Shown here: positions 42,861-51,465 of the stretch, piece after piece
How the letters are laid out: the number at the start of each line of letters is the position of its first letter
Position numbering within the stretch: the first letter of the stretch is position 1
NCBI GenBank assembly: GCA_012270865.1
Contig: JAAXHL010000092.1
Location: 1-51,465 of the forward strand
Reading direction: 5' to 3'
Origin: Candidatus Poribacteria bacterium
Lineage (GTDB): Bacteria; Poribacteria; WGA-4E; WGA-3G
DNA: 51,465 nt
Program-made: the position numbers and the translations under genes
The notes under the pieces: model-generated
Databases searched by the model: none
Told to the model about the DNA's origin: nothing
Seen by the model: the letters and a program-made list of their open reading frames with translations, nothing else

Positions 42861-45800
42861 ATGAACACCGTTGGACAAAAAGAAATACACACACAGCAAA
42901 ACGTGATCGCATACTTCAAAGAGGAACTCGGTTACGACTACCTCGGCGACTGGCATCACCGTCCCGACAACAGCAACATCGAGGAAGCGCAGCTTACCGA
43001 TTGGCTGAAACGTCAAGGACACAGCGAGCAGATTATCTCAAGGGTGCTGTTCCAGCTAAAGAAAGCCGCAACACTCGCCGGGAGCCAGACGCTTTACGGC
43101 GCGAACCGCGAAGACTACAACCTACTGCGCTACGGGGTCAAAGTCCAACCGAGTGCCAGTGAACAAAATATCACCGTCTGGCTCATTGATTGGAAGAACC
43201 CCAGCAACAACGACTTCAGCATCGCTGAAGAAGTAACCGTCGTCGGCAGGAACATCAAGCGTCCCGACATCGTGCTTTACGTCAACGGCATCGCACTCGG
43301 TGTGCTGGAACTGAAACGTTCAACCGTATCCATTGCTGAGGGTATCCGTCAGAACCTCGACAACCAACAAGAGACCTTCATCCGTCCGTTCTTCGCGACG
43401 GTTCAACTTTTAATGGCAGGAAACGACTCCGAAGGACTCCGCTACGGTGTCATTGAGACGCGGGAAAAACAGTGGCTACACTGGAAGGAGACAGAGACGG
43501 CTCCAGACGCTACCGACGATCCGTTGCTCACTGAATTGGGGCAGCTTTGCGAGAAGACGCGACTGCTTGAAGTCTTACGCGACTTCATCGTCTTCGACGC
43601 AGGGGTCAAAAAGATCTGTCGGCACAACCAGTTCTTTGGCGTCAAAGCGGCACAAGCACACGTCAAACGCAGAGAGGGCGGTATCATCTGGCACACGCAA
43701 GGCAGCGGTAAAAGTCTCACAATGGTCTGGCTCGCAAGGTGGATTCGTGAAAACGCTAACGCACGCGTCCTGATTATCACCGACCGCACCGAACTCGATG
43801 AACAGATAGAAATGGTCTTCAACGGTGTCGGCGAGGACATCTACCGCACCAAGAACGGTGCCGATCTCGTCCGATCGCTGAGTGATCCCACGGAGCCGCT
43901 CATCTGTTCGTTAGTCCAAAAATTCGGCAGGTCGGGCGAGATAAGCGACAGAGATGTGGAGACCTATATTGATGACATCCAGCGGCATCGTTCCGACGGC
44001 TTCCAGCCGAGTGGCGAATTCTTCGTCTTCGTCGATGAGTGTCACCGCACACAGTCGGGGAAACTCCACACAGCCATGAAGACCCTTTTACCCGAAGCCG
44101 TTTTTATCGGGTTCACAGGCACACCCCTCCTGAAAAGCGACAAGCCACTGAGCCTTGAGACCTTCGGTCAATACATCCACACCTACAAATACGACGAGGC
44201 AGTCGCCGATAAGGTCGTGTTAGACCTGCGTTACGAGGCACGCGACATCGACCAACAGGTGACCTCACAGCGAAGACTCGATCACCTCTTTGAACTCAAG
44301 ACGCAAGGACTCACCGATGTCGCCAAGGCACAGCTCAAAAAGCGGTGGGGCACTATGCGGAGAGTCTTCAGTTCTGCCGATCGACTCAACAAAATCGTCG
44401 CCGATATTGAATTCGACATGGAGCGATACCCGCGCCTGAAAAGCGGACGCGGCAACGCCATGCTTGTTTCCGATAGTATCTATTCCGCCTGTCGGCTCTT
44501 TGAACTCTTTCAACGGACGGAACTCGCAGGGAAGTGCGCGATCGTGACCTCTTACAAACCGACACCCGCCGCCATCAAAGGTGAGGAGACAGGCGAAGGA
44601 CTCACCGAGAGACTCCTGAAAAATGAAATCTATCGGAAGATGCTCGCCGCACACTTCAACCAATCCGAAGACGAAGCCGCGGGAAAAGTCGAACGCTTCG
44701 AGCAAGAGGTAAAGGGACGTTTCGTCAATGAACCCGGACAGATGAAACTCCTCATCGTCGTCGACAAACTCCTCACAGGGTTCGATGCGCCCTCAGCGAC
44801 CTATCTCTATATCGACAAGCACATGCAGGATCACGGATTGTTCCAAGCCATCTGTCGCATCAACCGCCTCGACGATGAAGATAAGGAATACGGGTATGTC
44901 ATCGACTATAAGGACCTCTTCCGATCCTTGGAAAAATCGATAAAAGATTACACCGGCGAAGCCTTCGCTGATTATGATAAAGCGGACGTCGCCGGGTTAT
45001 TGAAGGATAGAATTGAACAGGGCAGAGAACGGTTGGAGGAGACACACGAGCAGATGAAAGCCCTCTGTGATCAGGTCGATCCACCCCGCGATGCCGATGC
45101 CTACCGGCGTTTCTTCTGCGCTGCCGAGAGCGGCAACGATGCGCAGCTCGAAGCCAACAAACCGCGGCGTGTAACGCTCTATAAGCGGATCGGGGCGTTT
45201 CTACGGGCTTATGCGAATCTCGCAAATGAGATGGAGGACGCAGGCTACAGCGACACCGAGGCACAACAAATCAAGGTAGACGCCGCGCACTACGAGAAGC
45301 TCCGCCAAGAGGTTCAGCTCGCAAGTGGCGATTACGTCGACCTGAAGGCGTATGAACCCGCAATGCGGCACCTGCTGGATACCTACATCCGGGCGGAGGA
45401 GAGCCAGACCCTCTCGGCGTTTGAGGATATGACACTCGTGGAATTGATCGTTGAGCAGGGCAATGCGGCACTCGACCAACTCCCCGAAAGCGTCCGTAAC
45501 AGCGAAACCGCAACCGCAGAAACCATCGAAAATAACGTCCGACAGGTCATCGTTGAGAAGACCCCAGAAAACCCGAAGTATTACGAGGAGATGTCGGAGG
45601 TGCTCGATGCCCTTATCCGTCGGCGGAGACAAGAAGCGATAGCATACGAAGCGTATTTGGCGAAAATCTTAGACTTGGCTGAAAAGGTCGGTCAGTCAGG
45701 AACACAGGGCGCATATCCGCCAGAGATCCACTCTCAGGCGCAGCGAGCGTTGTTTGACAATATAGTTGGCACAGGGTTGCAGGAAGATGACAAGGCGCGT

Positions 45801-45989
45801 AGGGCAGAGATTGCACTCACATTGGATGAGACCATCCGCAGCGTCCGGCGAGACGATTGGCGCGGACACACACTCAAGGAACGCGAAGTCCGTCGGGCTA
45901 TTGAGGAGGTTGTGCGAACAGAACTCGGTGACAACGCCGTTGACATTGATGCGCTCTTTGAACTCGTGAAGAAGCAAGATGAATACTAA
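42861..45989 (+). CDS. hsdR: Type I restriction enzyme, HsdR subunit
   Basis: A 1042-residue motor-nuclease subunit. The N-terminal PD-(D/E)xK nuclease has RPDIVLY (Asp136) and LELKR (Glu150, Lys152). The helicase motor has Walker A TQGSGKS (279-285) and a DECH box (392-395), with further motifs at FTGTPLL and 'KLLIVVDKLLTGFDAPS'. The C-terminus is helical and binds the MTase core. It cuts unmodified DNA far from the recognition site after translocation. The metallopeptidase gene overlaps its last 11 bases, so the two are coupled. It is separated from hsdS by the ATPase cassette but looks intact. Confidence 0.93.
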   Translation: MNTVGQKEIHTQQNVIAYFKEELGYDYLGDWHHRPDNSNIEEAQLTDWLKRQGHSEQIISRVLFQLKKAATLAGSQTLYGANREDYNLLRYGVKVQPSASEQNITVWLIDWKNPSNNDFSIAEEVTVVGRNIKRPDIVLYVNGIALGVLELKRSTVSIAEGIRQNLDNQQETFIRPFFATVQLLMAGNDSEGLRYGVIETREKQWLHWKETETAPDATDDPLLTELGQLCEKTRLLEVLRDFIVFDAGVKKICRHNQFFGVKAAQAHVKRREGGIIWHTQGSGKSLTMVWLARWIRENANARVLIITDRTELDEQIEMVFNGVGEDIYRTKNGADLVRSLSDPTEPLICSLVQKFGRSGEISDRDVETYIDDIQRHRSDGFQPSGEFFVFVDECHRTQSGKLHTAMKTLLPEAVFIGFTGTPLLKSDKPLSLETFGQYIHTYKYDEAVADKVVLDLRYEARDIDQQVTSQRRLDHLFELKTQGLTDVAKAQLKKRWGTMRRVFSSADRLNKIVADIEFDMERYPRLKSGRGNAMLVSDSIYSACRLFELFQRTELAGKCAIVTSYKPTPAAIKGEETGEGLTERLLKNEIYRKMLAAHFNQSEDEAAGKVERFEQEVKGRFVNEPGQMKLLIVVDKLLTGFDAPSATYLYIDKHMQDHGLFQAICRINRLDDEDKEYGYVIDYKDLFRSLEKSIKDYTGEAFADYDKADVAGLLKDRIEQGRERLEETHEQMKALCDQVDPPRDADAYRRFFCAAESGNDAQLEANKPRRVTLYKRIGAFLRAYANLANEMEDAGYSDTEAQQIKVDAAHYEKLRQEVQLASGDYVDLKAYEPAMRHLLDTYIRAEESQTLSAFEDMTLVELIVEQGNAALDQLPESVRNSETATAETIENNVRQVIVEKTPENPKYYEEMSEVLDALIRRRRQEAIAYEAYLAKILDLAEKVGQSGTQGAYPPEIHSQAQRALFDNIVGTGLQEDDKARRAEIALTLDETIRSVRRDDWRGHTLKEREVRRAIEEVVRTELGDNAVDIDALFELVKKQDEY

Positions 45990-46713
45990 CGTCAGTCGCT
46001 CGCATATTGAAGTGCAAGGGATCGCCGTAGAGGTCGTCCGAAAGGACATCAAGAACTTCTATATCGCCGTTCATCCGCCCGACGGTCGCGTGCGCGCCTC
46101 TGCACCATTGACCTTTGACGATACCGCTGTCCGGATGGCGGTCATTTCACGGCTCGGATGGATTCGGCGGCAACAGGCGGCTTTCACAAAGCAAGATCGG
46201 CAATCCCAACGCGAATTTCTGACCGGCGAGAGCCACTATTTTGCCGGCAGACGCTACCGACTCGATGTCGTAGAGCAAGATGCCCCACCTACGGTCTGGC
46301 GCCCCAATAACACAAAGATCGCTCTGTGTGTGCGCCCAGGATCTGATCGGAACACACGGGAGGCAGTCCTCCATCGGTGGTATCGTCAGTATCTCCGGTC
46401 GCAGCTGCCGCCACTCCTTGAGAAATGGGAACCTAAACTGGACGTGTCTGTCAATGAAGTACGGATTAAGAAAATGAAAACGCTCTGGGGGTCTTGCAAC
46501 GTTGATGCCAAGCGTATCTGGCTCAACCTTGAACTCGCAAAGAAACCGAGTTCATGCCTCGTCTATATCTTGGTGCATGAGATGGTACATCTTCTGGAAC
46601 GTGAGCATAACGATCGGTTTCGTGCGTTGATGGATGGTTTTCTACCGCAATGGCGAACGTATAGAGATACCCTCAACCGGGCACCCCTTGCACATGAAGA
46701 TTGGGGGTATTGA
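45979..46713 (+). CDS. YgjP-like (DUF45/SprT-type) metallopeptidase
   Basis: A 244-residue zinc metallopeptidase with the HExxH motif HEMVHLLEREH (His200, Glu201, His204, and His210 as a possible third ligand), preceded by WGSCN and LNLELAKKPSSCLVYILV, as in YgjP. The gene overlaps hsdR by 11 bases. YgjP-like genes are commonly placed next to hsdR, where the peptidase may control or process the restriction subunit; the role is not settled. The start ATG is inside the last hsdR codons. Confidence 0.85.
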   Translation: MNTNVSRSHIEVQGIAVEVVRKDIKNFYIAVHPPDGRVRASAPLTFDDTAVRMAVISRLGWIRRQQAAFTKQDRQSQREFLTGESHYFAGRRYRLDVVEQDAPPTVWRPNNTKIALCVRPGSDRNTREAVLHRWYRQYLRSQLPPLLEKWEPKLDVSVNEVRIKKMKTLWGSCNVDAKRIWLNLELAKKPSSCLVYILVHEMVHLLEREHNDRFRALMDGFLPQWRTYRDTLNRAPLAHEDWGY

Positions 46714-46761
46714 TTTATAGTAAAGCATGAAAATATATGGACATTACCGAAAGGAAAAGCA

Positions 46762-47484
46762 ATGATCTGTCTTGATTATGGACGCTCTTTCATCAACACT
46801 GTTGGCAACGGAAATGCCCCCCGCTTTTGGGTCGAATCCCGATGCCGCATCATAGATGACACAGACGGAAGTTTCAGCGACTATTACCAATGCGGCTCGT
46901 GTAAGAGTGAACACACCTTCGCAGAGAAAAACCTCTTCATAAATCCAAACTATGACTTCCTCCCCGTTTTTGGCAAAGCGCATATAGCCGTATTCAGAAG
47001 GCACGCTTACCGCAACGATAACTACGTCGAGTATAAACCGGCGCAGGATTATTGGGGAGGTCCCCTCTTTGACGTTCAAGAGGCATCGCCAGTCCAGATC
47101 CTTGATAGCAACGCAGCCATTCTTGAGGCGACAAAAAAATGTCTACCCATCGTAACACACACAGAGATATGGGATACCGATACACACCAACGGGCAATTA
47201 TCGAGTGTCCAGTTAAAACCATGAACATAGATGAAACCGCAGGAATCTACCAAGTTGACACAGGAATTGTGCTATTCCCAGATCTGTCAAAGCGATACGA
47301 TCCGCAGATTGAGACGTTCAGCCTCGCTTACGTCGCTTTCAACGCACCGCACTTCGCCGACTTCGTTATCGAACGTCCTACCCCCATCATTGAAAACGGC
47401 GTGGAAGTTACCCAAGTCTACCACTATTCCGAAATTCGGAGTCTAAAAGCGAAGAATGCCGTTTTCTGTATCGGTGAACTTTGA
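46762..47484 (+). CDS. Hypothetical protein, 240 aa
   Basis: A soluble, aromatic-rich protein without signal peptide or membrane helix. It starts with ICLDYGRSF and has a YQCGSCKSEHTFAE segment whose Cys pair (CGSC) could bind metal or form a disulfide. GAAAGGAAAA lies before the ATG. It follows the metallopeptidase by 48 bases in the same direction, so it may be the last gene of the hsd transcript, but its content does not say what it does. I recognise no family. Confidence 0.55.
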   Translation: MICLDYGRSFINTVGNGNAPRFWVESRCRIIDDTDGSFSDYYQCGSCKSEHTFAEKNLFINPNYDFLPVFGKAHIAVFRRHAYRNDNYVEYKPAQDYWGGPLFDVQEASPVQILDSNAAILEATKKCLPIVTHTEIWDTDTHQRAIIECPVKTMNIDETAGIYQVDTGIVLFPDLSKRYDPQIETFSLAYVAFNAPHFADFVIERPTPIIENGVEVTQVYHYSEIRSLKAKNAVFCIGEL

Positions 47485-47549
47485 AAGACACTTCGATTCA
47501 GATACAGGCAGTTAGGTCGGGTCGATTCCTGCACTGCAAACAAATTTCC

Positions 47550-47578
47550 TTGCAAAAATTTTTCTGTTTGCTTATAAT
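47550..47578 (+). promoter_or_regulatory. Sigma70-type promoter for the ABC importer operon
   Basis: TTGCAA, a 17-base spacer and a perfect TATAAT. It gives a start near 47585 and a leader of about 75 bases with a strong GGAGGAC before the ATG at 47662. Confidence 0.6.
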
Positions 47579-47661
47579 GCTTGGTAAAGCACCCAACCGC
47601 ATTTCAGATTTTAACAGGTGCTGATAACAACTTGTATGATACTTTATATGGAGGACAGAAA

Positions 47662-48975
47662 ATGAAAAGTGTTCACATAAGTCTCGCGCTAATCCTGATA
47701 GTCGCACTCGCGTTCGTGGCATGCCAACCAACGCAGAAAGCCTTAACGATTGTCTGGGCAGAATGGGATCCTGCCAACTATTTACAGGAACTCTCAAAAG
47801 ATTTTACCGCTGAAACCGGCATCGCCGTTGATGTCATCCAGATTCCGTGGCCGAATTTCCAAGATAAAGTCTTCACCGCTTTCGTCGGGAAAAGCGACCT
47901 TTACGATATTGTTATTGGTGACAGTCAGTGGCTCGGTAGGAACTCTCAGGGCGGAAACTATATCAACCTAACCGAGTGGATCAACGAAAATATTGATGTA
48001 GATGCCATCTACGGACCCGCGATGACAGCATTCGCCGAATACCCAAAAGGCAGCGGAACGTACTGGGCACTACCCGCAGAAGTCGATGCCGCAGGGTACG
48101 TCTACCGGAAAGATATGTTTGAAGACCCGAAAGAGATGGCAGCATTTCAAGAGAAGTACGGCTACGCACTCGCACCCCCGAAAACCTACGACCAACTCCG
48201 CGATATCGCCGAATTCTTCACGCGCCCGGACGATGATCTTTACGGCATCGCGACATGGTATAGCAAGGAATACGACGGTATTACTATGGGCTTCCAACAG
48301 GTGATGTGGAGTTACGGCGGCAGCTACGGCGACGCAGACACCTATAAGGTTGCCGGGCACATTAACTCGGAAGACGCTGCCAAGGCACTCGAATTTTACA
48401 CCGACCTACTCCAGTTCGCACCACCGGATGCACCAAACTACTACTGGGCAGAAACGCTGAATGCCTATACCGCCGGTAAGGTCGCAATGGCGATGAATTA
48501 CTTCGCCTTTCTCCCGGGTGTCGTTAATCCTGAAACCAACCCGATTTCGCACGATAAGAGCGGGTTCTTTATCGCACCCGCCGGTCCGAAAGGACACTAT
48601 ATCAGTATCGGTGGACAAGGCATGTCCATCTCGTCTTATTCTAAAAACAAGGACCTTGCCAAGCAATACATGAAGTGGTTCATGCAGAAACCCGTACAGG
48701 AAAAATGGGCGGCACTCGGCGGTTTCACACCCCACAAAGAGGTGTTGGAGTCGGATACCTTTAAGAAAGCAACACCGTTTAACGAAGCCTTCGCCGCAAG
48801 TTTCCCCTACCTCCGCGATTTCTGGGCAGTGCCGGAATACGCAGAACTCTTAGAGGTCTGCCAGACGAACTGGAGTGAAGCAATCTCCAAGATCAAATCG
48901 CCAAAAGAGGCACTCGACAATATCGCACAAAAACACGAGGAAATCTTCAAGGACGCGGGCTACTACAACGAGTAA
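47662..48975 (+). CDS. ABC importer, substrate-binding lipoprotein (carbohydrate type)
   Basis: A 437-residue binding protein of solute-binding family 1. A lipoprotein signal peptide ends in AFVAC (Cys21), then 'LTIVWAEWDPANYLQELSKDF' (short form LTIVWAEWDPANYLQEL) and DLYDIVIGDSQWLG follow, as in MalE/UgpB-like proteins. Typical C-terminal YMKWFMQKPVQEKWA is present. It catches the substrate outside the membrane and hands it to the two permeases at 49128 and 50046; sugar or sugar-like substrate is inference. A GGAGGAC site and a clear promoter precede it. Confidence 0.88.
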   Translation: MKSVHISLALILIVALAFVACQPTQKALTIVWAEWDPANYLQELSKDFTAETGIAVDVIQIPWPNFQDKVFTAFVGKSDLYDIVIGDSQWLGRNSQGGNYINLTEWINENIDVDAIYGPAMTAFAEYPKGSGTYWALPAEVDAAGYVYRKDMFEDPKEMAAFQEKYGYALAPPKTYDQLRDIAEFFTRPDDDLYGIATWYSKEYDGITMGFQQVMWSYGGSYGDADTYKVAGHINSEDAAKALEFYTDLLQFAPPDAPNYYWAETLNAYTAGKVAMAMNYFAFLPGVVNPETNPISHDKSGFFIAPAGPKGHYISIGGQGMSISSYSKNKDLAKQYMKWFMQKPVQEKWAALGGFTPHKEVLESDTFKKATPFNEAFAASFPYLRDFWAVPEYAELLEVCQTNWSEAISKIKSPKEALDNIAQKHEEIFKDAGYYNE

Positions 48976-49127
48976 AGATTGGAAGATTGGAAGTGTTTTT
49001 GCTTGGGTGTTTCCCCCAGGAAGATTGGAAGGTTGGAGATTATCCGATCTTCCAAGCTTCCACCCTTCCCGCCAAATCCTTCCGCACTTCCATTCTATAG
49101 CACTTCCACAAGTTTCGTTAGAAATAT
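48976..49127. repeat. Spacer with GGAAGATTGGAAG-type inverted repeats
   Basis: GATTGGAAGATTGGAAG is followed by GGAAGATTGGAAGGTTGG and by CCGATCTTCCAAGCTTCC, able to pair with the preceding copy. It lies between the binding-protein and permease genes and may reduce the downstream expression relative to the binding protein. Confidence 0.55.
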
Positions 49128-50039
49128 ATGCAAATCAACCAACCCCATCAAACGTCACGTGGGATGAGCGACTACCAATTGAAGATGGCATTCATCATGC
49201 CGACCATGATTTTGCTCATCTTGATGAACATCTTTCCGCTGCTCTGGTCGCTCTACTTGAGTTTCCATCGCTACAAAGCTTCAATGCCCACCCCCGCGAG
49301 GTTTATCGGTGTCCGTAATTACACACACCTCCTTCAAGACCCAGAAATCTGGGGGTATTTTCAGACGACTGCCTACTTCGTCGTCCTCGCAGTCGCGGCG
49401 CAATTTTTTATCGGGTTCGGGCTTGCACTCCTCCTAAACCGAGAATTTCGGTATAAAGGTTTCGTCACAACACTTCTCCTGCTGCCGATGATGCTATCGC
49501 CTGTAGTTGTCGGACTCTTCTGGCGTTTTATTCTTGCCTCCGACAATTCTGGGTTACTCAACTTCTTCCTCAGCGCGTTCCTGAAATCACCCATCGAATG
49601 GACGACGGATCCAAAGATGGCGATGCTGGCTGTCGTCATTGTCGATACATGGATGTGGTCGCCGTTCATGATGCTCATCGCTTTGGCAGGATTGAGTGCC
49701 GTACCGAAATATCTCTACGAAGCAGCGGATGTCGATAGAGCCTCCGCATGGTTCAAGTTCCGATGGATTACGCTGCCCTTGGTATCACCGCTTCTCCTCA
49801 TCGCACTCCTGTTCCGAACCATGGATGCCTTCAAGATGTTCGACATCGTCTATGTACTGACCCGTGAAGGCGGACCCGGCACTGCGACGGAAACCGTATC
49901 CATGAACCTCTATAAACTCGCCTTTCGGAACTTCAACACCGGTAAAGCGTGCGCAATGGCGTATATCCTGCTGATCATCATCGTCGCACTGAGCAATATC
50001 TACGTTAAATATCTGAATCGTGTTAAGGGAGAGGCATAA
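49128..50039 (+). CDS. ABC importer permease, MalF/UgpA type
   Basis: A 303-residue inner-membrane permease with about six helices. The ATPase-contact (EAA) loop reads EAADVDRASAWFKFRWITLP (about 204-223). The first helix begins near FIMPTMILLILMNIFPLLW. Two starts are possible: ATG at 49128 and ATG at 49164 (MSDYQLKMAF); neither has a strong ribosome site, and the later one better fits the family. It pairs with the permease at 50046 to form the channel. It is 153 bases behind the binding-protein gene and 6 before its partner. Confidence 0.88.
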   Translation: MQINQPHQTSRGMSDYQLKMAFIMPTMILLILMNIFPLLWSLYLSFHRYKASMPTPARFIGVRNYTHLLQDPEIWGYFQTTAYFVVLAVAAQFFIGFGLALLLNREFRYKGFVTTLLLLPMMLSPVVVGLFWRFILASDNSGLLNFFLSAFLKSPIEWTTDPKMAMLAVVIVDTWMWSPFMMLIALAGLSAVPKYLYEAADVDRASAWFKFRWITLPLVSPLLLIALLFRTMDAFKMFDIVYVLTREGGPGTATETVSMNLYKLAFRNFNTGKACAMAYILLIIIVALSNIYVKYLNRVKGEA

Positions 50040-50045
50040 GGAAAA

Positions 50046-51287
50046 ATGCAGAACTGGAAAAGTTTTTGGCACTATCTCAACCGGAGAAGTTTTTGGAGAC
50101 GTTTTTGGCACTATCTCATACTGGCACTCATTGTCGTTGTCATCCTTGTCTACATCACCCCGATTTACTGGATACTGGCAACGTCACTGAAAAGTTTGGC
50201 AGATATTACCACGAAACTTCCAAAGTTCTTCTTCAAAGTATCATTGGAGAACTACAAGAAGTTGATGCCTTCAGAGGGTGTACCGGGTGTAACATACCTT
50301 TTTCTTGCAGAGGTACTTGTTGGGCTGCTCCTGTTTGGTATCTTTTCGCTATCTAAAATGAAGATGCCCCGCTATCTCGGCTTGGTATGGAACAGCATTT
50401 TCATTTTAACTTGTCTCTATAGTTTCTTCAGTTTACCGCAGCTCCAGACGCGTCTCCAAACGGATGCCCGGTTCAATTTTCTGTTCTTGATCCTCTGTAC
50501 CGTTATCGCCTATCTCCTCATCGTACCCTTAAGAAAAACAGGCGGTATCGCGTCGCAGACAGAGAAGAAACTGCGACTCACCTTTGTCCTACCGAGTGTC
50601 TTCGGAACCATCGCTATCTGTGCTGCATTAGCAAACGGCGGGTCCAAGTATTTCTACCAATTGCTCAATAGCATTATTATCGGTGGCGGCAGCACAATCC
50701 TCGCTGTCGGACTCGGTACACTCGCAGCTTACGCCTTTTCCCGATTCGACATCGCCGGTAAAGATGACCTACTCTTCTTTATCCTCAGCACCCGTATGTT
50801 ACCACCCGTCGTTGTCGTCATCCCGATCTATCTGATGTATAGCGCACTCGGACTCCGCGATACGCACTTCGGGTTGATCCTGCTCTATACCACCTTTAAC
50901 GTCTCGTTTGCAGTATGGCTCATGAAGGGATTCATTGACGAAATCCCGAAGGAGTACGAAGATGCTGCGCTCGTTGACGGTTATTCTCGTTTTCAAACTT
51001 TTGTAAAGGTAATTTTACCGCAATCCGTTACCGGTATCGCCGCGACTGCCGTATTCTGCCTCATTACGGCGTGGAACGAGTTCGCATTTGCCTTGGTTCT
51101 AACGGAAGTCGGCGGTAGAGCAGTGACCGCGCCGCCTTCAATCACGAGTGCGACCGGTTCTGCGGGTATGGAATGGGGCAAAATCGCCGCAGCAACATTT
51201 GTTTTCCTGCTCCCAGTCGCTATTTTCACGTTCCTCATGCGCGGACACCTACTCAGAGGCGTCACATTCGGCGCAGTGAAAAAATAA
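50046..51287 (+). CDS. ABC importer permease, MalG type, with inserted membrane segment
   Basis: A 413-residue permease, about 120 residues longer than the usual 275-300. Residues 1-74 carry the first helix and periplasmic 'NYKKLM', and from about 200 the family core continues (YQLLNSIIIGGGSTILAVGLGTLAAYAF, EAA loop EYEDAALVDGYSRFQTFVKVILP). Between them (about 75-200) is an extra stretch with about four hydrophobic helices (82-104, 109-130, 143-162, 178-197). The N-terminus repeats FWHYL twice (SFWHYL... RFWHYL), mirrored by TTTTTGGCACTATCTCA twice in the DNA. An AAGGA site precedes the ATG. No ATPase gene is in the window. Confidence 0.85.
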   Translation: MQNWKSFWHYLNRRSFWRRFWHYLILALIVVVILVYITPIYWILATSLKSLADITTKLPKFFFKVSLENYKKLMPSEGVPGVTYLFLAEVLVGLLLFGIFSLSKMKMPRYLGLVWNSIFILTCLYSFFSLPQLQTRLQTDARFNFLFLILCTVIAYLLIVPLRKTGGIASQTEKKLRLTFVLPSVFGTIAICAALANGGSKYFYQLLNSIIIGGGSTILAVGLGTLAAYAFSRFDIAGKDDLLFFILSTRMLPPVVVVIPIYLMYSALGLRDTHFGLILLYTTFNVSFAVWLMKGFIDEIPKEYEDAALVDGYSRFQTFVKVILPQSVTGIAATAVFCLITAWNEFAFALVLTEVGGRAVTAPPSITSATGSAGMEWGKIAAATFVFLLPVAIFTFLMRGHLLRGVTFGAVKK

Positions 51288-51312
51288 AAAAACGCGGTCC
51301 CCAGGCCCGGTA

Positions 51313-51401
51313 GGTTCGGTTTCCAACCGAACCGGATCTTACGCGAAAACCGCAAAGAATTATCAATCCCAAGCGCGGTAGGTTCGGTTTCTAACCGAAC
51401 C
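51313..51401. repeat. Two tandem hairpins of the GGTTTGTAACC family, GGTTCGG stem
   Basis: 51313-51333 and 51381-51401 pair GGTTCGG with CCGAACC; the loops read TTTCCAA and TTTCTAA. They lie just behind the permease stop, within 68-base repeats that also share GGTAGGTTCGG, AACCGGAT and AAACC flanks. Confidence 0.75.
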
Positions 51402-51465
51402 GGATTTTAAACGGAAACCTCAAAAACTTCAAAAACCTCTTTAGTGTTCTGTCACATCTAAGTTG

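Overview
The window looks like a chromosomal piece of an uncultivated, Gram-negative-type bacterium with a moderate GC content. The mix of gene types fits the Candidatus Poribacteria / Planctomycetes-like space: large secreted multidomain proteins, an ECF sigma factor fused to a beta-propeller, LamG and DUF1573 proteins, and many dispersed hairpin repeats. This placement is inference from gene style; no rRNA or other phylogenetic marker was used beyond the general look of RecJ, Rel and L28. I saw no tRNA, rRNA or CRISPR array.

Layout. 1-1600: repeat-rich DNA, two small unknown genes and a remnant of a type ISP restriction-modification enzyme. 1695-7463: a HEAT/TPR membrane protein facing a large secreted subtilase. 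7592-11907: an acetolactate-synthase-like ThDP enzyme, mtnA and an amidohydrolase-like gene. 12378-14610: a cold-shock/LSm fusion protein, a YkgJ-type Cys-cluster protein, a DUF971 protein and a ferredoxin. 15385-25468: cell-envelope and extracytoplasmic genes (ECF sigma-TM-BNR fusion, a C39-like/DUF1573 gene broken by an in-frame TGA, tandem LamG/LolA-like paralogues, two paralogous lipoproteins). 25810-30939: housekeeping genes recJ, rel and rpmB. 31181-36353: a glycosyltransferase, an EamA-like protein, a second ECF sigma factor and membrane/DUF4097 genes. 36808-47484: a type I restriction-modification locus (hsdM, hsdS, hsdR, YgjP-like metallopeptidase) with an OLD-like ATPase plus winged-helix cassette between hsdS and hsdR. 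47662-51287: a carbohydrate-type ABC importer (binding lipoprotein and two permeases; no ATPase gene in the window).

The most distinctive feature is the intergenic DNA. Two families of short non-coding elements with terminal inverted repeats can be delimited to the base. One (TAGGACTTACGCA...TGCGTAAGTCCTG) is flanked by 5-bp direct repeats, the other (CAGGGTNATTTAGTTTT...AAAACTAAATAGCCCTG) by 10-bp direct repeats, as expected of MITE-like transposition. Most copies carry one of several hairpin cassettes inside. The cassettes also occur free, and their stems vary by compensatory changes while loops and tails stay fixed. These elements sit in leaders and between genes of recJ, the sigma factor/DUF4097 pair, hsdM and others, so they may influence expression.

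Protein-level points of interest are the cold-shock domain fused to two Hfq/LSm-like segments, the membrane-anchored sigma factor with an extracytoplasmic propeller, the TGA codon near the expected Cys of a DUF1573 domain, and the ATPase cassette bounded by matching direct repeats inside the hsd locus.
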